From Candidatus Iainarchaeum sp. (lineage in GTDB: Archaea; Iainarchaeota; Iainarchaeia; Iainarchaeales; JAFCCW01): DNA of 47,642 bases. Shown one piece after another: positions 34,618 through 42,315 of this stretch (the stretch's first letter is position 1; each line of letters begins with the position of its first letter). Under the pieces are notes generated by a model. That model did not search any database. It worked only from the letters and a program-made list of their open reading frames with translations, and was not told where the DNA came from. Location of the stretch: assembly GCA_017609985.1 (NCBI GenBank), contig JAFCCW010000012.1, positions 1-47,642 of the forward strand, written 5' to 3'. Position numbers and translations under genes: made by a program.

Positions 34618-35526
34618 ATGAATGATTCTTTGAATGCTGAAATTTTAAAGCTTAAGCAAGAAAAAAATGCAGTTATTCTTGCACACAACTATCAATTGCC
34701 TGAAGTGCAGGAAATTGCTGATTTTCTCGGAGACAGTCTAGAGCTGGCAAAAAAAGCAAGCACTGTTGATGCAGAAATTATCGTGCTTTGCGGGGTTGAC
34801 TTTATGGCAGAAACAGCAGCTATTCTGAATCCAGACAAGAAAGTTCTTCTGCCAAGCCTTGATGCAAAATGTCCCATGGCAGCTCAGCTAAAAGCAGAGG
34901 AAATAGTAAAGGCAAAAGAAGAGCATTCAAAAGCAAAAGTAGTTCTTTATGTAAACACTTCTGCGGATTGCAAAGCCTTGGCTGATGCCTGCTGCACTTC
35001 TGCAAACGCTCCGAAAATTGTTGAAGCAATGGATTCAGAAGAAGTAATCTTTGGACCAGACAAAAACCTAGGCTGGTTTGTAAACCAGAGAAGCAGTAAA
35101 AAGATTATAGATATTCCTGCAAGCGGATACTGTTATGCTCACAGAAAAATAATGGGAGAAGAAATAATCGAACAAAAAAATAAGCATCCAGACGCACTTG
35201 TGCTGGCGCATCCAGAATGCAATCCAGAAGTGCAAGAGCTAGCAAACAGAATTGAAAGCACAAGCGGAATGTTGAGAGTGGCAAAAGAAGAATCTGCAAA
35301 CGAATTTATCATCGCAACAGAGAAAGAAATGCTTCACAGGCTGAAAAAGGAAAACCCTACTAAAAAATTCTATGCAGCCTCTGAAAATGCAGTTTGCGGA
35401 GCAATGAAAAAAATTAATTCAGAGAATGTTTTAGAGGCATTGAAAGAAGAAAAAAATGAAGTCAAGATTTCCAAAGAAACAACTGCTCTTGCAAAGAAAG
35501 CAATTGAGAGCATGCTTGAAATCTAA
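34618..35526 (+). CDS. nadA: Quinolinate synthase
   Basis: A 302-residue NadA that condenses iminoaspartate with dihydroxyacetone phosphate using a [4Fe-4S] cluster. It contains AVILAHNYQLPEVQEIADFLGDSLEL, LCGVDFMAETAAIL, CPMAAQL, LVLAHPECNPEVQ and ENAVCGAMKKI. ATG 34618 follows AAGGTG, so the longer frame from 34594 is not used. The last 12 codons and the stop are duplicated immediately downstream. Confidence 0.95.
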   Translation: MNDSLNAEILKLKQEKNAVILAHNYQLPEVQEIADFLGDSLELAKKASTVDAEIIVLCGVDFMAETAAILNPDKKVLLPSLDAKCPMAAQLKAEEIVKAKEEHSKAKVVLYVNTSADCKALADACCTSANAPKIVEAMDSEEVIFGPDKNLGWFVNQRSSKKIIDIPASGYCYAHRKIMGEEIIEQKNKHPDALVLAHPECNPEVQELANRIESTSGMLRVAKEESANEFIIATEKEMLHRLKKENPTKKFYAASENAVCGAMKKINSENVLEALKEEKNEVKISKETTALAKKAIESMLEI

Positions 35527-35576
35527 AAGTCTAGCAAAGAAAGCAATTGAGAGCATGCTTGAAATCTAAAAGTCTA
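35491..35576. repeat. 43-bp perfect tandem duplication of the nadA 3' end
   Basis: Bases 35491-35533 are repeated exactly at 35534-35576. The unit includes the last 11 codons and stop of nadA plus the following bases, and its final CTA is the minus-strand TAG of the nucS remnant in the second copy. It marks the left side of the accessory island. Confidence 0.93.
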
Positions 35577-35745
35577 GTCTTGGAAAAAACTGTCAATCGT
35601 TGCCTGCTTTTTATGAACACCCTTAATTGCGGAACTTGAATTTCCTATTTCAAACTCAAAGCGTGCAAATTCAAGACCATAGTTTTCAAGGAGTTCCAAT
35701 GCATTCTTTCCAATCTCAGGAGCGAGAAGAACCCTTCTGGTTTGG
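35574..35745 (-). pseudogene. nucS: C-terminal remnant of nucS (EndoMS)
   Basis: Minus-strand translation gives QTRRVLLAPEIGKNALELLE, then YGLEFARFEFEIG and a KKQATIDSFFQD end. These align closely with the last 57 residues of the intact NucS at 42316-43074 (QTRGILLAPDIRKNAKEHLE, LGLEFAKIDFEL, KKQETLDKFY). Similarity stops abruptly upstream of QTR, at about 35740. It lacks the catalytic core and cannot be active. The matching N-terminal piece is at 44695-44781. Confidence 0.85.
35598..35615. repeat. Left copy of an att-like imperfect repeat
   Basis: CGTTGCCTGCTTTTTATG inside the nucS 3' remnant resembles CGTTGCCTTTTTATATG at 44675-44691 near the right edge. The two share CGTTGCC and TTTTTAT with a small gap. 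A CTAGTCT also occurs upstream of both (35574 and 44641). It may be a recombination scar or chance. Confidence 0.3.
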
Positions 35746-35906
35746 AGGAAAAGGTTACAAGAAACAACCACTTAAAGCAGCAGAATCATTTCAGGGAATG
35801 GTATTTTGTTGTGACTGACGCAGGAATGAAGAAAGATTATGAAAAGCACGGGAAGGCGCTGACGAGGGCAGAAGTGAAGGAGAAGATAAAAGAATGTTTT
35901 AACTAA
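35742..35906 (+). pseudogene. Unidentified C-terminal gene fragment at the island edge
   Basis: A plus-strand frame, open across the breakpoint, gives HFREWYFVVTDAGMKKDYEK, then HGKALTRAEVKEKIKECFN and a stop at 35904-35906. It reads like the end of a real protein, with balanced composition and a helical tail, but has no credible start. It could be the remains of a mobility gene. I do not recognise the family. Confidence 0.3.
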
Positions 35907-35937
35907 AAGACAATTAAAGAAAGTTAAACCAAAAAGT

Positions 35938-35950
35938 TTATTTTTTAAAG
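35938..35950 (+). promoter_or_regulatory. TATA box of the NACHT gene
   Basis: TTTATTTTTTAAA is centred about 28 bases before the ATG at 35973, matching a leaderless archaeal promoter. Confidence 0.5.
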
Positions 35951-35972
35951 GGTTTCTGTCGCATAGTTAATT

Positions 35973-38321
35973 ATGGCAATTAACATTATGCTGCCTGAAA
36001 TGAATACTGACAGCGAATCAACAAAGAATCTCATCATAAACATTTTAAGCAAGGAATGGCCCTTGTCGGCAAAAAAGGTGCATTATAGGATAAAGAAGAT
36101 TTATGCGATTAACTGCACTTACCAAGCAATACACAAGCAGCTAAGGTTATTAACAAAGAGAAAAGTGCTGGAAAAAGACGGAAAAAATTATCGACTTAGT
36201 ATAGAGTGGTTGGACGCACTCAAAAATTTTAGCGATGAAATTAAGAAAGATTATAACAAGTGTGGTGTAGCCAAGAAAAAGCCAGAGGCTGAAGAAAAGG
36301 CTGATTTGAAATATTTTAAAAAGTACAGGCAAAGCATAGCATCCCTGCTTAGGACAAGGGTTAGAGGCTTTCCAAAGCTGGATTGTGTCAGAACAGAGCT
36401 TGGTGAATCAGGCCAGCGAATTGAGGTTGGCAAATCGGGTTCTGCAGTAAAACAAGTTCTCAAAACAGGCGGAACCTCGCTTTTGCTGGGGCCTTCGGGC
36501 GCGGGAAAAACAACCACTTTAACCCAGATAGGGCTCAAGGCATGCGACTCAAGCAAGATACCAGTATTATTCAATTTGGCGAATTTCAATGAATGTGACT
36601 TGGATGAAATAATCCAGCAAAAAATCTTTGAGGTGTCGGGAGAGCGAATAAGCACTGGTTTTATCGACGAGAACCTCAAAAAAGGGGCTTTTGTTTTTCT
36701 GTTTGACGGCTTGAATGAGATAACTGGCGAACTATATGCTGAAAAGCGTGCTCTTGACAAAGCGGAGTTTATAATAAACCAGATAAATCACTTCGGCTCC
36801 AACAAAAACTATTCAAAAAACCAGTTTGTAATCGCTTGCAGGACAAACGCGGACCCTAAATCAAGTTTATCTGCCACCACATTCATGCTTTGCCCATTCA
36901 CAGAAAACCAGATTAAAAAATACCTCCTTAAGAGAGGCTTAAAAAATTTGTTTGAGCAAATAGCCCAAGACAACAAAATATTCGAGCTCTGCAAAAACCC
37001 GTTAATACTGGATATGACAGTGAATATTTATAATTCCAGCAAAAACCTGTTCCATAACAAAACAAAAATGTACCAAGAGTATTTCACCAACACAATATAT
37101 GGCTGGGAATCAAAAAATATCAAAAAACTGGAACTAATCGCACTAGACTTGGAAGAAGCACTGTCAAAACTGGCTTTTCAGACAATAACCAAAGGAACCC
37201 ATATCTCGATAGAAGAATTCCTTAAGACAATGAGAAAAAACTGCAAACAAATGGGGTTGGATAAGGAAATCGAAAACAAAATCGTTGACGCCGCAATCAG
37301 AAGTAACATAATTCAGCTGGAAGGCACAAAATGCTACTTTCGGCACCACAGCTTCCAAGAATTTTTTGCAGCAAAAGAATTATTCAGCCTTTTCAATGAC
37401 GGCCAAAAGATTAACAAAAGAACAATAGGAGGCATCGCTGGAAAGAAACCGTTCCTAGAACCATTAAAGTTTCTTTCCGGACTGTTGGAGGATTCGACAG
37501 AGCTTGTAAACCTTCTCTCGGGGCACAACCGATTTGTTGCTGGAGAGTGCATTATAACCGCGAAATCAATAGATAAAAAAACCTTCGAAATGAACGTGAA
37601 GAAACTAATTAAAACCGTTGGCGAGAGAAATTTGACAAATGTTTGGTATGCTGTGGATATAATTAACCGCATTGGCTCAAAAGCAACTGCGTTAGTCATG
37701 CAAGAAATAGAAAAAGGAACCGATCCAGACCTGAAAAGAAGAATGTACTGGGTTGCGGGAGGGATATCTGACCCAGGGCTTAACGAATTTTTAGTTAATA
37801 GAGTGATGAAAGAAACGGACGAACATAATATTGTCCACTTTCTATTAGGGTTGCAGGAAAGCTCTTCAAAAGAGCGGGCGTTTATAGCTGAATCCTTTTT
37901 AGGGCACCAAAACCCTGTTGTTGGCGGCGATGCATTCATTGCCTTAAAAAACCATGAACAGGTTAACCAACGGTTATTAAAAAAACACGGTTTTGATTTA
38001 GATAAATTACAGCAGAAACTGGTTTCAAATTTAGATGCAACCGAGTTTTGGGAAAGAATGCATTCAATTTTGGTTTTAGGGAAACTAAAACACGGTGAAG
38101 TTGTCGAAAAGCTGGTTGGATTGCTTGATGACAAAGATACTTCAATTCAATGGTATGCTACATTGGCGTTGTGCCAAATAGGGGACAAAAATACTCTGGA
38201 CTTGCTGCAAAAGGCTTTGGAAACCCAAAGCAAGAACAAAGTTGTTTACCAAAAAGCACTGGAGGCGGTTCAAGGTGGGGTTACAGACAGAAAGGATCTG
38301 GCAAAAATATGGAGTTTCTAA
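35973..38321 (+). CDS. NACHT-type STAND NTPase with N-terminal winged helix and C-terminal HEAT repeats
   Basis: A 782-residue protein. Residues 15-75 form a winged helix (WPLSAKKVHYRIKKIY, TYQAIHKQLRLLTKRKVLEK). Walker A is LLLGPSGAGKTTTLTQIG near 171 and Walker B is VFLFDGLNEITGE near 240, with the Asp-Gly-Leu-Asn-Glu form typical of NACHT. RHHSFQEFFAAKELF near 455 is the conserved end of the NACHT helical region. The last 220 residues are HEAT-like (LVGLLDDKDTSIQWYATLAL). Bacterial proteins of this class are antiviral; a defence role here is inferred from domain plan and context. A winged helix in place of a toxic effector is unusual. Confidence 0.82.
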   Translation: MAINIMLPEMNTDSESTKNLIINILSKEWPLSAKKVHYRIKKIYAINCTYQAIHKQLRLLTKRKVLEKDGKNYRLSIEWLDALKNFSDEIKKDYNKCGVAKKKPEAEEKADLKYFKKYRQSIASLLRTRVRGFPKLDCVRTELGESGQRIEVGKSGSAVKQVLKTGGTSLLLGPSGAGKTTTLTQIGLKACDSSKIPVLFNLANFNECDLDEIIQQKIFEVSGERISTGFIDENLKKGAFVFLFDGLNEITGELYAEKRALDKAEFIINQINHFGSNKNYSKNQFVIACRTNADPKSSLSATTFMLCPFTENQIKKYLLKRGLKNLFEQIAQDNKIFELCKNPLILDMTVNIYNSSKNLFHNKTKMYQEYFTNTIYGWESKNIKKLELIALDLEEALSKLAFQTITKGTHISIEEFLKTMRKNCKQMGLDKEIENKIVDAAIRSNIIQLEGTKCYFRHHSFQEFFAAKELFSLFNDGQKINKRTIGGIAGKKPFLEPLKFLSGLLEDSTELVNLLSGHNRFVAGECIITAKSIDKKTFEMNVKKLIKTVGERNLTNVWYAVDIINRIGSKATALVMQEIEKGTDPDLKRRMYWVAGGISDPGLNEFLVNRVMKETDEHNIVHFLLGLQESSSKERAFIAESFLGHQNPVVGGDAFIALKNHEQVNQRLLKKHGFDLDKLQQKLVSNLDATEFWERMHSILVLGKLKHGEVVEKLVGLLDDKDTSIQWYATLALCQIGDKNTLDLLQKALETQSKNKVVYQKALEAVQGGVTDRKDLAKIWSF

Positions 38322-38701
38322 AACCAGGGATTTCACACAACAAGATTTATTCTGTTTTGAAGGACTTGATTCAGGAAAAGATTGTGCTAAGCACGAACAC
38401 CAACCCGATTAACTATCATGTGAAGTCTCCTTCCAGGACTTTTGAGCGGCTTGTGAACAGGAAGGTTGCAGAGCTTGAAAAGAGGCCCGGGGAATTCGAC
38501 AAAATACTCAACAGCGAACCCCCAGCCAGCGAAAAAGAGTATGTGATAAAGTTCACTGAAAAGCAAACCAAACTTTTTGACATCAAAAACAAAATCAGGG
38601 TCAGTGAATTGCGGGAAGTAAAACAGGTTATAAATCAGCTTAACATCTATGTTAAGGAGCTGGAGCCGAAGAAAGAGTATAATTTTGCTTTTTACAAATA
38701 G
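38309..38701 (+). CDS. Truncated TrmB-like winged-helix protein
   Basis: About 130 residues beginning MEFLKPGISHNKIYSVLKDL and continuing NYHVKSPSRTFERLVNRKVA. This is the recognition-helix half and linker of a TrmB-type regulator; the first two helices are missing. The ATG overlaps the NACHT stop by 13 bases in another frame, so it may be translated by coupling. The C-terminal part (KQTKLFDIKNKIRVSELREV) is not the usual TrmB sugar-binding domain. It may be a degraded gene or a small NACHT partner. Confidence 0.55.
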   Translation: MEFLKPGISHNKIYSVLKDLIQEKIVLSTNTNPINYHVKSPSRTFERLVNRKVAELEKRPGEFDKILNSEPPASEKEYVIKFTEKQTKLFDIKNKIRVSELREVKQVINQLNIYVKELEPKKEYNFAFYK

Positions 38702-38761
38702 TTGAGCAATAAAAGCAGGGGCCATTTTATAATATTGGTTTCTATGTCTTTTTGGATTTTT

Positions 38762-39547
38762 TCAGATGTTGATTGTTGAGATTTTATATCTTTCTTTGAT
38801 TTCTTCTGCGGATTTTGTTTCTTTTCCATTTACAAATAAATATTGTAAAGATAGTTTGTGAAAATTTGGTTTGTGGATTCCTTGTTTAGTTGATTCATTA
38901 GTAACAAACAGCAGAGCACGCTGGTTTTTGCTTAGATATTCCCATCTTTTTTTCATTTTGCCTAAATTGCCCATTGGAGTGTGTGCTGGGTTTAGGAAAA
39001 TGTTGGTATTTTTCAAAATTGAGTCAAATTTTTTATTTAATTCTGTTTCACTGCTTCTAAGTGAAACCCTGTTTCCTTGTTTCTGTTTGTTCTTTAGAAT
39101 ATTGTTTTCTCCGCAAATAATTAGGCGGACTTTTTTGTTGTTGACTTTGAAAAATCGCTCCGATTCAAGTTTGTCTAAATATTCTGGAATTGTTGTTTTG
39201 AGAGAGTGAATATCTTTACTGCTTGTGAAAACCTGTTTTATTTTCTTTTTAATTAGTTTTTTTCCTTTTGCCACATAGAATCCGACATCTGACTTAGGAT
39301 TATCTTTGTTTCTGTGTCCGTCTCCCACTTCAAAGATATATGTTGTGTGTTTATTTTTGTTGTTTGTTAAAACAGAATCAAGTTCTTTTCTGTTGGACAG
39401 AGTCCATCCAGAAAATAAGATTAAATCCACATCAAATACATTGTTCAATATTTCTGTCATAAGCCGCGTGTTATTTTTAGAAATGAAATTAGTTTTGGAT
39501 TTTTTGGAACTAGATTTTGTGATAAATGATACAACAGAACATTTCAT
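38762..39547 (-). CDS. Unknown island protein, possible nitrilase-like fold
   Basis: A 261-residue protein I cannot assign firmly. VDLILFSGWTLSNRKEL, VRLIICGENNIL and NIFLNPAHTPMGNLGKMKKR, then ALLFVTNES, follow the order of carbon-nitrogen hydrolase strands (a Cys after a beta strand, then an LNP segment), but the Glu-Lys-Cys triad is not clearly complete. The TAA of the upstream nuclease gene directly abuts this ATG, so they are one transcription unit. It could be an enzymatic or scaffold partner of the nuclease. Confidence 0.5.
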   Translation of the reverse strand: MKCSVVSFITKSSSKKSKTNFISKNNTRLMTEILNNVFDVDLILFSGWTLSNRKELDSVLTNNKNKHTTYIFEVGDGHRNKDNPKSDVGFYVAKGKKLIKKKIKQVFTSSKDIHSLKTTIPEYLDKLESERFFKVNNKKVRLIICGENNILKNKQKQGNRVSLRSSETELNKKFDSILKNTNIFLNPAHTPMGNLGKMKKRWEYLSKNQRALLFVTNESTKQGIHKPNFHKLSLQYLFVNGKETKSAEEIKERYKISTINI

Positions 39548-40114
39548 TTAGTTTTCCCCCAGCAAGTTTTTGAATTTTTCAACATCCTCGGTTTTTTTTT
39601 GATCTAATTCACACCAGACATAATCTTTGGCAAATAATCGCACAGTAGGTTTTAAGCCCAAGAGAGCCGGCGCAAAATCTTTGAGAGTATCATACCAGGC
39701 TCTTTGTTCATCTCTAAAGGGAGGATCATTGTCTTTTTTATGAATTGATTTGCATAAACTAAGCCATTTTTCTTTATCAAATCCCAGTTTTAAGTGTTCA
39801 GGATATGCATTTAATGCAATATCTCTTTGTTTAGTAAAATGCTGTGATTCATCAAATTCCACTATGAGCTTGTGCTCAACAGCAAAAAAGTCAACTGTAG
39901 AAAGTTTTTTAGCGCGAACAAAATTGTCATACTCCCGATTAGTTTCAAGCAAATCAAAGATTTTTTTTAAATCTGAATAAAATTTGTTGGATTCAAAAGC
40001 ACTTATTTTTGCGGGCAAATTAAGGGAATGTTCTTTCTTAACTTCGCCAAAAATAACACTGAGCAAATCGTATATTCTCTTTTTGCATTCCTTGCATCTT
40101 TCACTATGGCTCAT
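39548..40114 (-). CDS. PD-(D/E)XK-like nuclease with an N-terminal Cys motif
   Basis: A 188-residue protein. STVDFFAVEHKLIVEFDESQ followed by HF has the spacing of PD-(D/E)XK enzymes (Asp, about ten residues, hydrophobic strand with E-x-D, then QH), as in DUF559/Vsr-like nucleases. The N terminus has a CKECKKRIYDLL pair that may bind zinc or form a dimer site. The remainder is helical. It is followed without a gap by the 261-residue protein and preceded by the CARF regulator on the same strand. Confidence 0.65.
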   Translation of the reverse strand: MSHSERCKECKKRIYDLLSVIFGEVKKEHSLNLPAKISAFESNKFYSDLKKIFDLLETNREYDNFVRAKKLSTVDFFAVEHKLIVEFDESQHFTKQRDIALNAYPEHLKLGFDKEKWLSLCKSIHKKDNDPPFRDEQRAWYDTLKDFAPALLGLKPTVRLFAKDYVWCELDQKKTEDVEKFKNLLGEN

Positions 40115-40207
40115 TTGCGACTCCGACCTTGTTTTTATTTAATGTTTCTTCTTATTTTTTCCAACTAATTTCAAATCCGCCTTTTTCATGCTTTTTCCCG
40201 TGTGTTT

Positions 40208-40810
40208 TTACAATCTGGCTATTCTTCCCGCATCGGTCAGTAGCAGCTCGTTTTCCTTGTTTTCTTCTATCAGGCCCCTCACCCTTAATTCTTTTATGTG
40301 CCTGTACAACATTGCTCTGCTTATCTTTAGGTGTTCTGCGAACTTGCTGAGGTTTTTGCTTTCTTCAATGTTTTTAAGGATTTTAAGCTGGCTTTTGTTT
40401 AAATTAAATGATAGAACAGGCAGGTCAAGAATTTGATTTGTTTCTTCAATACAATATAATGCTTTTTTCACCCGATTGGAACGCGCGTATGAACCCAGAA
40501 GCAAACCCATTGATTGAGTTTTTCTGCCAGGGGTAACGTTCAAGTATAGTTCATCTTTATCTGGAATGTCATCAATTAAGATTACACATTCCTTTGCAAT
40601 GCCAACAACATCGTAGAGCCCTACTCTTTTTCGCTTTACTTTAATGGCTTTTCCAAAGCTTGCTTCAATTGTTTTTGCTGCTTTTTTCTGGGTTTTGTCG
40701 GGTTTTTTATCCATAAGCAGGTAAAGTCTTTCAATGCCAAGCTTTGTTACAAGTAGCACGATGGAATTTGTAGAATATGTTGTTGTTATTAGAACGCGGG
40801 GCAAATCCAA
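40208..40810 (-). CDS. CARF-domain winged-helix regulator (Csa3-like)
   Basis: A 200-residue protein. Residues 1-130 look like a CARF domain: the first strand and loop VLITTTYSTNSIVLLVTKLG, and later LYLNVTPGRKTQSMGLLLGS, the second ligand loop. Residues 135-200 form a winged helix (NLSKFAEHLKISRAMLYRHI). The Csa3 family senses cyclic oligoadenylate made by type III CRISPR systems. No CRISPR array or cas gene is in this window, so the ligand source must be elsewhere or different. The start is TTG with GGAGG upstream. Confidence 0.75.
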   Translation of the reverse strand: MDLPRVLITTTYSTNSIVLLVTKLGIERLYLLMDKKPDKTQKKAAKTIEASFGKAIKVKRKRVGLYDVVGIAKECVILIDDIPDKDELYLNVTPGRKTQSMGLLLGSYARSNRVKKALYCIEETNQILDLPVLSFNLNKSQLKILKNIEESKNLSKFAEHLKISRAMLYRHIKELRVRGLIEENKENELLLTDAGRIARL

Positions 40811-40917
40811 ACCACCTCCTGCACTTTACTTATTTGATTGAAATTATTAAACCTCATTTGTACCACTATCACTACAAGTAATCCAGAAAATTTAAATAGT
40901 TAACCTAAAGTGAGCAG

Positions 40918-40937
40918 TGTATCGTTTTTATGATACA
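40918..40937. promoter_or_regulatory. Perfect inverted repeat upstream of the AAA ATPase gene
   Basis: TGTATC (40918-40923) and GATACA (40932-40937) form a perfect dyad with an eight-base spacer. It directly abuts the TATA box of the AAA gene and lies about 110 bases from the CARF gene start, in the spacer the two divergent genes share. It is a good operator candidate for the CARF-HTH protein or another island regulator. Confidence 0.5.
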
Positions 40938-40948
40938 TTTAAATATAT
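40938..40948 (+). promoter_or_regulatory. TATA box of the island AAA ATPase
   Basis: TTAAATATAT lies about 27 bases before ATG 40970, supporting that start over GTG 40952. Any protein bound to the neighbouring dyad would block TBP access. Confidence 0.55.
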
Positions 40949-40969
40949 TTTGTGACAACGGTTTTAGGT

Positions 40970-42118
40970 ATGGATGAAACTGCTTTGACCTTGAGGAACG
41001 TGACAAAAACAAACAAGTTTTGTGAAGTCAAATCTGTTGAGCAACTTATTGGGCTCGCGGGATCGTGTTATGAGTTAGAAGCGAGCATAGCTCTGCTCAA
41101 GAGTAATGGCGAGTTTGAAAAGTGGTTGAAAACAAACAAATTGCATGAATTGGCTAATAACCTTAAGCCGTTTAAGAATCAACCACTGCCTGTTTTTGTT
41201 GAAGCACTTAAGGTTTTTTTGGGTGACCATGGCGGGAAACAGGTTTCGTTTGATTCTCTTACAGGAATTGATGAACTAAAACGCTTTCTGGTAAACCGGT
41301 TTGTAAAACCTAGGCAGTTTAGGGAAAAAGCAAGAGAATTAAGGCAAGAGGTTGAAGATGGTATCATGTTTTATGGCCCGCCAGGTTGTGGAAAGACTAT
41401 GGTAGGATTAGCTCTTGCGAATGAATCGAATAGTTTGCTCATATACCGTTCTGCTGCCGACTTGGAAAAAACACGGTGCAATGCAACCGAAATGCTGCAC
41501 GGTCTTTTCACAATAGCAAGAAAGTCAGCACCTTCAATCCTGTTTTTTGATGAATTTGAATACTTTGGTCAGATGAGAAGCAATGATTCAAGACTTTCGA
41601 TGGCAACTTCGCTGTTTTTGTCTGAGATGGGTGGAAACAAAAAAAACGAGGAAATTCTCGTCATAGGAGCAACCAACTATCCCTGGAGTATTGACCCAGC
41701 ATTACTCAGAACTGGACGATTCAGCCACCTGTTTTATATGGGCCCACCTAATCAAAACCAGCGCAAAGAATTGTTTAAATTTTATTTGAATGACTTACCA
41801 TGCGAAAAGATTGATTTGAATTATTGTGTAAACAATACAAATTTTTATTCCTGCAGCGATATTTCCCAATTGTGCAGGGACGCTGCTTCTTTTGTATGGA
41901 ATGATTTCCTGCAAAATAGTGTTGAGAGAAAAATTGGAACAGAAGACTTGAAGAAAGCTATTAAACGCAGGCCTTCCTCCATAGTCCACTGGTTTGACTT
42001 GTTTAAGGCACATTCGCCCACCACAGAACAACAAATCAGATTTAAAAAGCTTTTTGATGATTTGGAAGACTATAAACTTTTGAGCAATGACACGAAGAAA
42101 AACAGCAACATTTATTAA
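40970..42118 (+). CDS. Cdc48/FtsH-like AAA ATPase
   Basis: A 382-residue single AAA module. SLTGIDELKRFLVNRFVKPR leads into Walker A MFYGPPGCGKTMVGLALANE, Walker B SILFFDEFEYFG, sensor 1 VIGATNYPWSIDPALL and the RTGRFSHLF arginine-finger segment. The first 90 residues are a helical domain with no recognised family (LAGSCYELEASIALLKSNGE). No protease domain is present. In the island it could be a remodelling partner of a defence effector. It is divergent from the CARF operon. Confidence 0.82.
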   Translation: MDETALTLRNVTKTNKFCEVKSVEQLIGLAGSCYELEASIALLKSNGEFEKWLKTNKLHELANNLKPFKNQPLPVFVEALKVFLGDHGGKQVSFDSLTGIDELKRFLVNRFVKPRQFREKARELRQEVEDGIMFYGPPGCGKTMVGLALANESNSLLIYRSAADLEKTRCNATEMLHGLFTIARKSAPSILFFDEFEYFGQMRSNDSRLSMATSLFLSEMGGNKKNEEILVIGATNYPWSIDPALLRTGRFSHLFYMGPPNQNQRKELFKFYLNDLPCEKIDLNYCVNNTNFYSCSDISQLCRDAASFVWNDFLQNSVERKIGTEDLKKAIKRRPSSIVHWFDLFKAHSPTTEQQIRFKKLFDDLEDYKLLSNDTKKNSNIY

Positions 42119-42142
42119 CACCTACAGCATTATATAGTGGCT

Positions 42143-42271
42143 ATGCCTTACAGGAAAGGAGTTACTACAATCCAGTTGAGTTCTGAGACGCGGGAGAAGC
42201 TGAAAGCTCTTGGGAAGAAAGGGGAAACTTACGATGACATCATCCGGGCACTCATGAAGAAGAATAAATAG
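42143..42271 (+). CDS. 42-residue ribbon-helix-helix antitoxin-like protein
   Basis: The peptide MPYRKGVTTIQLSSETREKL continues KALGKKGETYDDIIRALMKK. A beta strand (TTIQLS) followed by two helices with G-x-x-x-E-T-Y-D-D-I-I-R is the VapB-like/RHH pattern common in archaea. No VapC PIN-domain gene follows; the next gene is nucS. It may be an orphan antitoxin or a small DNA-binding regulator. Confidence 0.65.
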   Translation: MPYRKGVTTIQLSSETREKLKALGKKGETYDDIIRALMKKNK

Positions 42272-42315
42272 AATTTTTTCATGTTTGCGCTTTTTGTTTC
42301 TTCTTAAAAGGGGTC

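Noticed and set aside
38150-38308. Upstream extension of the TrmB-like frame
   Set aside because: It lies inside the NACHT gene in another frame and shows Gly/Lys-rich shadow composition; the ATG at 38309 is the sensible start.
40208-40810. A CRISPR-Cas locus around the CARF protein
   Set aside because: No repeat-spacer array, Cas10, Cas6 or other cas gene is present in the window.
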